Origin: Allomyces macrogynus ATCC 38327
Taxonomy: Eukaryota > Blastocladiomycota > Blastocladiomycetes > Blastocladiales > Blastocladiaceae
NCBI GenBank assembly: GCA_000151295.1
Contig: GG745332.1
Location: 1,441,391 to 1,505,390, forward strand
Length of the DNA stretch: 64,000 nucleotides
Reading direction: 5' to 3'
Part shown: positions 1-8,607 of the stretch, in pieces
Position numbering within the stretch: the first letter of the stretch is position 1
Layout of the letters: every line of letters starts with the position of its first letter
Translations under genes and position numbers: made by a program
The notes under the pieces: generated by a model
Seen by the model: only the letters and a program-made list of their open reading frames with translations
Databases searched by the model: none
Told to the model about the DNA's origin: nothing

Positions 1-506
1 TCGGTCGACGGCCGCAGCGTTGATCGCGAGCGCGGCCGAGTGCACGTTTCGCACGGTCTGATCTGGAGAGCGGATTTGCGTTTGAAACAGGTGTCACAAC
101 ACCGAACATGAGACATTCGACACCCGCTTGGCACGCACGCACCTCGCTGCCCCTTGGTTCGCAGCTTTTTCAGCGCCATGCAACCGCCGACGACAATCGC
201 GAGCACAAGCGCGCCGAGCACGATTGCTCCCCACGGAATGTCGGCCATGGCGCCCGCCGTCTTGGACGTGATGGCCGACGCGCCGCGACCTGCTGGATCA
301 GCCGGGAGACTGGTGGTCATCGCGGCATTTCCTGCCCCCACTTGCGGCGTCGTGGTTGTCGTCACGTCGGTGCCGCCTGATGGTGCTGGTGCCGTATCGG
401 GCGTCGCCTCGGAGCCGACTTGGCGCACGGCAAGGTGCGATGCGCCTGGCGTGGACCATAATCGCGCAGTTGGTGGCGAAGCCGGTCGCAGCAGAGGTGG
501 GGCCAT
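1..506 (-). CDS. 3' part of a single-pass membrane protein, partial at window edge
   Basis: On the minus strand a frame stays open from an ATG at 506 past the window edge. It encodes a Pro/Thr/Ser/Ala-rich stalk (including a run of five Thr) followed by a clear hydrophobic helix at about 180-245, beginning ADIPWGAIVLGALV and ending in Lys/Arg-rich KKLR, which is a typical stop-transfer. That suggests a type I surface or cell-wall-associated protein with a short cytosolic tail. A possible splice donor follows the KKLRT codons, so the true 3' end may differ. The 5' exons are not resolved: a CATCAG acceptor lies just upstream of the 506 ATG, and open frames on the same strand reach about 880-907 without a recognisable domain. 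The family is unknown. Confidence 0.4.
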   Translation of the reverse strand, partial: MAPPLLRPASPPTARLWSTPGASHLAVRQVGSEATPDTAPAPSGGTDVTTTTTPQVGAGNAAMTTSLPADPAGRGASAITSKTAGAMADIPWGAIVLGALVLAIVVGGCMALKKLRTKGQRGACVPSGCRMSHVRCCDTCFKRKSALQIRPCETCTRPRSRSTLRPST

Positions 507-950
507 GCTGATGCGTGGTCTACACGGCACGGGTCTCGATGAGCAAAGTGGCGAAAATGGAAGTAGCGAGCTCGCTGGAGAGAAGGCACGGATCAAGCCT
601 GTCCTTCCAACCCCTCTTCTTGATCGAGTCGCGCGCGAACGTCGAGGCACCCCGCGTGGCAGCCAGCCGTCGCATCCCTATGGTCAGCCGCGTCAAACTC
701 AAGCCGATCGAGATCAGGGGTTTGGCGGGTGCGGCGGGACTCCCGCCGCGGGAGACGCGTCGTTGAAGCACGGTTGGTCGCCGGGCCCTGTACTGCTTGC
801 ACCAGCAAACCGCTTGCCAACAACGACCTGGCGCTAACCACAAACGCTCGCCCGACCCGGCAGCCCCGGCAGGATCCATCCACGCCCATGCTCGCGCGGC
901 ACACCACTTGCCAGGCTGGTCAACAAGCGTTGATCTTGGGCTATTTATGA

Positions 951-1443
951 ATCAAGCCGCATTTTGGTGCGCGATTTTGTGCCGGGTCGTGCAGCTGGCC
1001 GAACCGTGGGAACTGAGGACAAAAGAGACATCATCTCTCTTCTCCAGCAGTCTTCTTGGCCTGCCGCTCCCTGTCACTTGGCCGTTTCCCACGCCGGGCC
1101 TGTGAAACATCAAGCGCTCTGAGCCCAAATTTTTCGAGCGGTTTGTTGCCAGCATCTCCACAAACCAATGTCCGGGATGGAGACATACTTCAGAGAGTCG
1201 CGCATTTAGGGTTGCCAGTTCGATTCTGGCCGCTGGGATAAGCTTATGATGTTCCACTTTGTCGAACTGACCCTCCAGTTGTGGTGTAAACCCTTTTGCG
1301 CGCCATGTTCAACACATAATTTTCTGTCATTCCGGCCGCCGGCAATGTGCAAGCTGGGTTTTGGCATAACTGGGCATCCCAAACAACACCGGCGCAAAGG
1401 TATCCAAGTTTGATATTAAAAACGGGTACAAGTACCGCCCACC
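951..1443. other. Intergenic region between partial gene and TMEM62-like gene
   Basis: No convincing coding exon. Apart from the T-arm-like element at 1209-1238 nothing recognisable is present. GC content is lower than in the flanking genes. It lies downstream of the minus-strand TMEM62-like gene and upstream of the partial minus-strand gene at the window start, so it should hold the terminator of the former and perhaps the promoter of the latter. Confidence 0.4.
1209..1238 (+). other. tRNA T-arm / Pol III B-box-like element
   Basis: GCCAG-TTCGATT-CTGGC forms a perfect 5-bp T stem with a canonical T loop (1214-1230) and is followed by CGCTGGGA, which resembles a 3' acceptor strand plus discriminator. 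It also fits the internal Pol III B-box consensus GWTCRANNC. No matching 5' acceptor strand, D arm or anticodon arm could be found in the preceding 100 bases, so this is not called a tRNA gene. It may be a tRNA 3'-half remnant, the B box of a SINE or other Pol III transcript, or chance. Confidence 0.35.
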
Positions 1444-3940
1444 TCATCGCGTCTTGGCCGCATCCTCCATCTCCACGCCATCATGCTCTGCACTGTCCAC
1501 CCGATCATGCTCCCCGACCGGTCCTGGATCCAGCGCGATCCGCCTTGTCATGAGCCGCCACAGCGTAACCGCATACAACGCCATGATCCAGGCCAGCGGC
1601 GACGCGACGACCGCGACCCCACCGTAGAACGTCGCCATCATCCCTAGATTATAGACATGGTACACGGCGAGCGCCGCAACCCCCGCGCGCACCGACCGCC
1701 ACAAATGGATCGGCCTTGCGCGCCGCGGATTATGCCGCGAATAGAGCAAGTGCGGCGCGACATACGTCGACACGTACCCATTGAACGGCACGACCACGTT
1801 CCAGATGGTGAACATTGCGTAGACCCAGGTATCGGCAATCGGGTGCCACGTGTCGTGCACCCACGCGCCGTACACGTAGAACGCGTCGAGCGTCCATCGC
1901 GCCGACCACGAATCGGAGGCGGTCGCGGCCTGCGTCGCATCCGACGCTGACGGGTCTGGCGCGTCAAAGACGAGGTGGCCCACGAGCATCGGGAGCGCGA
2001 CGAGCGCTGCGACGCTCGCCGCCATCGGGTACCACAGCGCGCGCACGCGCGCGACCTCGCAGAACCGCAGCCAAATTGCGCGCACCGCGAAATCTGCGTC
2101 GTGCCAGGCTTGACGGATCCGGCCGAGGTCATAGCCGCGCGTCATGGATACCTCGTCCATGGCGACGAGCCGCCGCGACCACGCGGATCGCCAACGCAGG
2201 TACGCGGCGGGACCGCCCACGCAGTCGAGGACCAGGACAAACAGTTTCGGTACGAGCAGGAGCCCGGACGCGACCACGTAGCCGGCCCAGAACGTCGCCT
2301 GGATGACGGGTGGCAAGTCGGTCGCGATCACGAGTTCGCCGAGCCCGCCGTCCATGGCGACTGGGTCGCCGCTGGTCCGGAATCTCACGTCGGTCGTCGA
2401 CGACAGGCCCGTGCGCACGTCGCGCGCCGTGAGCCGTAAGTGGTGCGCGACGCGCGGCGCCAGGGCTGCGGCAGCATCGGCCCAGTCGCACGTCCACAAG
2501 TGCCGCCCGTGCACAGTGCTGATCCACTGCGGCGTGACGCCGACGAGCGCGCGGCCGTCGAGCTCGACAGTCCACTCGAGGTCGCGCTGCGGATCGCGCG
2601 TGTCGGCAAACGCAAACCACCGAATTGGCCGTGCTGGGTCCAGCACGCGACTCAATGCGGGCTCGTGCCGTGGGATCAGGTACCGTCCGTCTTTCGGGTA
2701 CGTGACGACCACCACGGGCGGTTGCGGGACCACAGGCCAGTTGGTCGGGTCCGCATCGACCTGGTTCACGTCGTCGTCGTCGGCAATGTGCACAGCATTC
2801 ATCGCAGCATCGGCAAACGCGACCACATCATCGTCAACCACGACAATGCGGAACATGCCGTGACTCTTGACGTCGCCGAGTTCGAGCTCGAGCATCCCCG
2901 ACGGCTTGTGCGCGTACATGACCTGCGCGACGCCCCACTTGAACCTGTGCAGGTGGCCGCACAGGTAGAGCGAGACGTGTCGCGTGAGCGCAGCAAGCGT
3001 GCGGCCTGACGAGGCCGGCACTTGCAGCGTCGTGCTGAGCGGGTAATGGCCGAGCAGGAACGTGTGGTTGGCGCGCGAGTGCGCGGCCAGGGCCGATTCG
3101 AGAAAGTCAACGTCGTCGCGGTCGTAGACCCCAAAGAAATTGAACGGGCGGCTTGGGCCACGGTTAGGGCACCCGTCGAGCCCGATAAAGTGGTACGTGC
3201 CAAACCCCTTGTCCAGCAGGTACGCGAACCCGGACGTCTTCGCGCGGCTCAGCGTCGCGAAATGGTTGTTGGGCGCGTCCCATGCGGGTAAGTTGAAGCA
3301 GTCGTGGTTGCCGCGCAGGTCCCACCAGAACTGGTCGCCGCGCTCTGTGAGGTTCGTGGCTGTCGCAAGGGTGCGCGCGTAGGCGCGCCATTCGTCCTCG
3401 AATTGCTGCGACTAGGATTGGTGACCGGGTGGACAAGGTGGACCAGTAAGATAACGACACGATTGAGATTGTTACGTAGGCAGAAAGAGCACCGACCGTG
3501 AGCTTGGCCTCGTCCTTGGCGTCGGTGAGGTCGCCCGTGACAAAGACGAGTTCTGGGTAGACGACAGGCAGGACCGACGTGACAAAATCGAGCAAATGGA
3601 AATGGCCACCCTTTTTGTTGTATCGGCTGACGTGCAAGTCGGAGATCTAGGTGCGTAGGTCCATATTGGCGGTGATTTTTCGGGACTTCGTGCGACCTCC
3701 ACCAGCAATGGGCTTGAATACCTGTGCAAAGTGAAAGGTGCGGTCTTGGCCGGTGCTGATACCATCATTGCTGTTGTTGGTGGTGGTACTTGGGGGAGAG
3801 CGCAATAATGGCGGTCGTGGCGGTGCTGCTGCGGCCTGGTAAGTGAGTGCATCCTGTTGGAGTTGCAGCGAGATTCGCGCGACCACGGCCACGGCGACGA
3901 CGAGCAGGACAAGCTCGGCTAGAGGCCTCTTGGCGAGCAT
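1444..3940 (-). CDS. TMEM62: TMEM62-like transmembrane metallophosphoesterase
   Basis: Three exons: 3940-3722, 3646-3497 and 3411-1444 (778 codons), joined in phase 0. The N-terminus has a signal anchor (AELVLLVVAVAVVARI, about residues 8-25). The calcineurin-like phosphoesterase motifs appear in order: SDLHVS (about 75-80), GDLTDAKD (about 110-117), GNHD (about 157-160), and C-terminal GHLH (about 275). These are the metal ligands of a binuclear-metal phosphoesterase. The first intron falls between FHFAQ and ISDLHVS, the second between DEAKLT and SQQFEDEW; both joins restore the TMEM62 pattern. After a beta-rich segment come about five hydrophobic helices (about 410-750). Length is somewhat above the human protein. 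The substrate is unknown for this family. It starts head-to-head with the SH3 membrane protein gene, about 680 bp apart. Confidence 0.9.
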
Positions 3941-4620
3941 GGAGGCGAGGGTCAGTGGTGGTGCTGGTGCGGGTGCTGGGGTTGCTTGCGTGCAAGGATC
4001 GTCTGGAGCTCGTGGAGACTGGGGTCGGCGCTGGCCTGCCTTCGTTGCGGTGGTGGACGGAGGAGTTGCAGCACGCGACGTGCTGCATGCCCCGCAGGGA
4101 CAGGCCTGACGGCGGTCTGACGTGGATAAAGTCGATGCCCCCCGAGCCCTGCGGTGGGCGGCGAGGCATGTGGATCAGCCACCGCCGCGGCCCGCCACCG
4201 ACTGCGCCGCCAGGCCGCCAGGCAGAGCAAGGTTTCTGTTGGCGCTGTTTTGCCTGTTCGAAAGTGCGGGACACGGACCCTCTAGTCCCTGGTTGTCCGC
4301 GCTTTTCCTTTTTCAATTTTCCAGCCAGGTATTCCGCTTCCTCCAAGTCAGAGTGCGCACCTGTTCAGCGGCCAGCAACTTCCAGCCAACAACCGACCCA
4401 CCGGCCAGCCATCTCCCCCGCGCAGCCGCTCCTTCATCGGCCCTCGCGCCGCCACACTCCTCCTCGCCGTTGCTGCCGCGTGCAAGTCTCTCCCTTGCCC
4501 GCCCGCGCGCGAGAGCGACCAACCTACCTTCCGCTCTCGGCGCTCTTCCTCTTCTCTCCCGACCGTCGACCATCGGCTTTGTTGGCAGCTCGCACCCCCA
4601 CACCCCTCGCACTGTCCGCT
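3941..4620. promoter_or_regulatory. Divergent promoter region (TMEM62-like / SH3 membrane protein)
   Basis: About 680 bp separate the divergent start codons at 3940 (-) and 4621 (+). Long open frames cross it but have no domain and look like read-through in GC-rich DNA. The 300 bp before 4621 are pyrimidine-rich on the plus strand (repeated CTCC, CTCTC tracts), as is common near fungal transcription starts. No clear TATA box was seen. Confidence 0.4.
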
Positions 4621-6646
4621 ATGCACCTGCCGCAAGTGGCCACGACGCTCTTTGCGTCGGCCGTGCTGCTGCTCGCCGCCGCGGCCCCGCAGCCGGTCGA
4701 TGCCTTCCCGCAAGTCACCATCCCGGGCATCGGCACCATTGGCGGCAACACCAACCAGCAGCCCGCCTCGTCGTCGGCCGCTCCCTCCGCTACTTCGTCC
4801 GCCATGCCCACGGCGTCAGCCTCAGCCTCTGCCAAGCCGACCGGCACGGCTACGTCGGCCGCGCCGACCGCGACGCCGACCGTCGAGGACAAGTGCCCCA
4901 AGGGCAAGTGCAAGGTGCCCGGCCGCGGCGACCAGGAGTGCATTCACCTGGGCAGTACCAACGTCTGTGGCTGTACGTTTAAATCCGTTTTGGTTGGTGG
5001 GTGCTTGCGTGCCAGAGGGTGGAGATGGTGGCGGTATTGCTGCTGCTTCGCTGGGAAGGAGCGGCGTACTTGCGGCGCGCGTGCGAGTTTGATTGGAGCC
5101 ATCTCTCTGGCCGCACGGCACGGCTCTGGAAACGACGCGGCGATGAGGAACTGATCATGACCTTGCGCACGCTCTGCAGCGTTTGTCGGCAACTATGTCC
5201 CGCTCAACGTGTCGGACTATTTCCGCAAGCGCATGCCGACCAAGCGCTACTATAACATCCCTAACCTCGACTCGGCCGCCATGTTTGACAACCTCTGGTC
5301 GACGTCCGAGGACTACGGGTTCATGGGCAAGGTACGCGCGTTTCAATAGTTTTTCGGCCGATTCTCCACCAGCCAGATTTCTCACGAGCGGCTTGACCCA
5401 TTAACCGTAGTACGGTGACGACTACATGCGCAACATTGCCGGGTGCGCGATCCCGAACCAGCGCTGGTTCAAGACGTGGTTCTGCGCCGATCTTCTCGAC
5501 CATTTCGTCGACAACCCCTGCACCAAGCCGTCCAACTTCACCATCTGCACCGATACGTTCACGGAGCGCGCCGACTCCGTCTCGGCCGATCTCGGCAACT
5601 CGACGGCGTGCCCGGTTGGTAACGAGGGCCGCAAGCTTGGTGAAATCTACGTCAGCCAGCTCAAGGGTTACTCCAAACTCTCCAAGGACGCCAACTGTGT
5701 TTCGGGCGCCGCGACCGAGGCCAACGACCGCACCTTGAAGCAGTGCGGGTACACGTCGACGTGGACCGCGTGCAACAAGGGGTGCAAGGACGTGACGCCC
5801 GAGCAGTGCGCCAAGGCCATTCGCGAAGCGCAGAACGCGCCCGCCGCGTCGTCGTCGTGCGACCCGAACGATGTCACATGCAACGGCAAGGGCTCGTCCA
5901 AGGTCGGCATGATTGTCGGGATTGTCGTGGCCGTGCTCGTCGTGATTGCTCTCGCTGTCCTCTACCATATCCGGTTCCGCAAGACCGGCGGCGAGGAGAA
6001 GCCCGTGCCCGCTGCCCCCGAGCCCGAGCCCGAGGTGCCCGCCGCGGCCCCGGCCCCGGTCGCGCCAGCGCCCTTCGTGCAGCAGCCGATCGAGAACCAG
6101 CCGCTGATGACGCCGCCCCCGCAGGGGCCCGGTATGGTGCAGATGCCGCCGCCGCAGCCGCCCGTTCAGATGCCGCAGCCATCCGTCCAGATGCCGGCGT
6201 CGCCCATGCAAATGCCGCCGGCCCCCGCGCCTGCGGGTCTTGGTCCCATCGCCGCTGGTGCCGCTGCGGCAGGTCTCGCCGTCGGTGCTGCCGCCGGTGC
6301 CGCTGCTGCCTCCAACAACAGCAACGCGGGTCTCCCGGCCCCGCTGCAGCCGCCGGCCGACTGCCCCGAGCAAGTCACGGAATCAACGGTCGCCAAGGTG
6401 CAGTGGGCGTACCAGCCGACCAACGGCGACGAACTCGAATTAAACCCGGGCGATATCCTGACCGTCTTCCACCGGTACTCGGACGGGTGGGGTTACGCGA
6501 CGCGCCACGCGAACCCGCCGATGCGCCCGACCGCCGTCACGGGTTACTTCCCGCTCATGGTGCTGGGCGAAACGGCCGCGCGGTCGGCCGGCGCTGTGCC
6601 GGACCGGTTCGAGTCGCTGAGCCGCACGACTACGCCGCGGAACTAA
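4621..6646 (+). CDS. Secreted Cys-rich ectodomain / single TM / cytosolic SH3 protein
   Basis: Three exons: 4621-4972, 5180-5331 and 5411-6646 (579 aa); phases 1 and 0 fit exactly. Signal peptide about 1-29 (cleavage after QPVDA). A Ser/Ala/Thr-rich linker precedes a Cys-rich ectodomain (about 100-325) with paired cysteines. Then comes one membrane helix (about 332-355, GMIVGIVVAVLVVIALAVLY) with a basic stop-transfer. The cytosolic part is Pro/Met/Gln-rich and Ala-rich, and ends in an SH3 domain (about 495-560) with ELELNPGDIL, the DGWGYA tryptophan and GYFPLMVL. The layout resembles fungal surface sensors such as Fus1- or Sho1-type proteins, but the ectodomain is not recognised. It probably links an extracellular or wall signal to Pro-rich cytosolic partners; that role is inferred. 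Confidence 0.8.
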
Positions 6647-6928
6647 GTCGTGAGGTCGGAGTGTTTGGCCCTCTTGGTTTCTTTTGATTGACGCACAACT
6701 CCCTCCCAAGTGCAGTTTTGCATCGCACCCACTTGCTCTCCCCCACCCCGCTGTTGTCGCTGGACCCCCCCCCCCCCCTCATTTTGCATTTCGTTCCGTT
6801 TCGTTTCGGCCCTTCAAATCTGTTCACGGCCCTCCCGCGTTTGCTCGCTCGCAGTCTGTCTGTCTGTCCTTCTTTGCATGATCCAAGAATTCAATTGTAG
6901 CACCATTTATCATTTTCATGTCTCCTCC
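6647..6928. other. Convergent intergenic region with 14-base C run
   Basis: Lies between the convergent 3' ends of the SH3 protein gene and VTA1. It holds a homopolymer of 14 C (6765-6778) and a C/T-rich tract; nothing else recognised. It should contain both 3' UTRs. The C run is a likely site of sequencing or replication slippage. Confidence 0.5.
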
Positions 6929-8255
6929 CTAATTGGTGGCATACGGCGCCAACGCCGCCAACGCCTGCCGCAAATGATCCACGGCCGTGGCCACGTCGTC
7001 GTACTCGAGCGCACTGATCACGTACCGCGCGTGCTTTTGCGCGCGCGACAGGACCGCGGGGTCGTACGCGAGCGCATACCCGCCAGGAGCGGAACCGCCA
7101 GTGGTTTGCGCGGGAACGGGGGCAGGCGCGGGAGCGGGTGGGGCCGAAGGCCATGCGGACGAGGATGGGGCTGCCTGGTACGGCGACGGAGCCGCCGGTG
7201 GCGCGTGCTGATACGGCGACGGAGCCGCCGGTGGCGCGTGCTGGTACGGCGACCCCGGCGGCTGTTGCTGCGCGTACGACGGGTACCCCGCGTGCGACGG
7301 CGGCTGTGCTGGCGTGTACGGCTGCTGGCGCTGCTGGAACGCGGACGTGTGCGTCACGGGCGGCGACGGCGGCTGCTGGTACTGCTGGAACGCCGCCGTG
7401 TGGGTCACGGGCGGCGACGGCGGGTGCTGCGGCGACCCTGCGAACGCTGGGACTGACGGGAGGTCTGGTGGCGCGGCCCCCTCGGCCGACGCGGGCGTCT
7501 GCGTGTCCTCGTCAGCCACGGGCGGGCCCGGTCGTGGCCGCTCGCCCGCGCGCAGCGCCTTGACGATATCGGTCGCCTTCCACTTGGCGTACTTGATCTT
7601 GTCGAGCGTGGCGTCGTCAAGGGGGGACGGGAACACGGAGAGGACTTCAAAGTAGTTGCACGCCGCGAGGAAGGGTCTTGGCGGTGCGCCTATGGGGGGA
7701 ATTGGGGTGAGCGGGCGAGGGGAGGACGGGGAGGGAGGGTGTGGTGCATACATGGACGCGCGGTCGGCGCGGTCTTCACGGTCGGCCGCGGCAAAGATCT
7801 TGAGGGCAAAGGTCTCGATGTGCGCGAACGCCGCGGTCTCGTTGGTGATCAGCTCGTTGCCGGCGAGTGACTTCTTTTCCTGGGTGCGGGGCAGGAGCGA
7901 ATGGTTAGGACGCGAAAAAATCATGACGAGCGCGTATGGGCCCAAGCAAATGACGAGAGCGCAAGCACCGCTTCCAGCGCGTCCATGGCAGCGAGCAGCC
8001 ACGGCTTGATCTGCGGTACGGTCGAGGCCAACTGTAGGGCCTGGCGAACGGCGTGCATCTTGCCTAGATATCGCCAATAAAGCGACGCGTAAGGTCATGG
8101 TCACCCATTGCTCGAACATGAGGAGAGCTCGACAGCCCCTTACACCAGTAGGCAATAGCCGGGTCGCGTGGCGCCATTTCGCGTGCGCGTTGGATAAAGG
8201 GCGCAATCGACTTGGCCTCGTCGGGCAGCGGCGGCAGGTTGTCGGACGTGCTCAT
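6929..8255 (-). CDS. VTA1: VTA1/LIP5 homologue, ESCRT-III/Vps4 regulator
   Basis: Exons 8255-8144, 8063-7969, 7879-7752 and about 7676-6929. The N-terminus (LPPLPDEAKSI...RDPAIAYWCK) and the MDALEA and DREDRA segments match the tandem-MIT domain of Vta1, which binds ESCRT-III. The long Pro/Gln/Ala-rich linker contains near-repeats (PPSPPVTHT twice; SPYQHAPPAAP). The C-terminal helix pair (DPAVLSRAQKHARYVISALEYDD, about the last 45 residues) is the VSL domain that stimulates the Vps4 ATPase. Thus it acts in endosomal ESCRT-III disassembly. Oddity: the most natural exon 4 acceptor (7691-7690) would give the expected MRTAKT but then puts TFLAACNYFE out of frame by one base. An in-frame protein needs an acceptor 13 bases further in (exon from 7676, about 360 aa) or one extra C at 7673-7675. 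Confidence 0.9.
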
Positions 8256-8607
8256 GGTGATTTCCGCGGTGCTGGTCGTTGTAGGTGCTGGTCGTTGCAG
8301 GTGCTGGTGATGGCGTTGGCGGTGTATTGTGGCCGTCGCTGCTGGTCGCGTCGGGTTCGTGCCAGATGAATCCTCGCTACTGCGCGCGTGGAACAGAACA
8401 CTTTGCAGCAAGCTGTGAGGGCTTCAGCGCGGGTTCGCGAGCTTTGGGAATGGTTATTACTTGTTTGACGTTGACGACTAGGACGTGCTGTTGGCGAGCG
8501 CGTCCATCGCGATGTGGCGGGGTGACGTGGTGGCCGGTGGCAAGTGGCGACGTGCCCGTTTGGTTTGCTTTTTGGCAGTGGCGACCTAATTTTGCGCTTG
8601 GCCAACC
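8256..8607. promoter_or_regulatory. Divergent promoter region (VTA1 / COG4)
   Basis: About 350 bp between the start codons of VTA1 (-) and COG4 (+), both membrane-trafficking genes. A GTTGTAGGTGCTGGTCGTTGCAGG-like imperfect repeat (about 8274-8305) lies close to the VTA1 start. No TATA box or known operator was identified. Confidence 0.4.

Noticed and set aside
1150..1245. Complete tRNA gene
   Set aside because: No 5' acceptor complement to CGCTGGG, no D arm and no 7-base anticodon loop could be placed at the required spacing.
3847..5154. 435-codon plus-strand frame as one gene
   Set aside because: Only the part from 4621 is real (exon 1 of the SH3 membrane protein). The upstream part is antisense to the TMEM62-like exon 1 and then promoter.
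6764..6779. Poly-C run as a regulatory element
   Set aside because: Located between two convergent 3' ends; more simply a homopolymer in UTR DNA.
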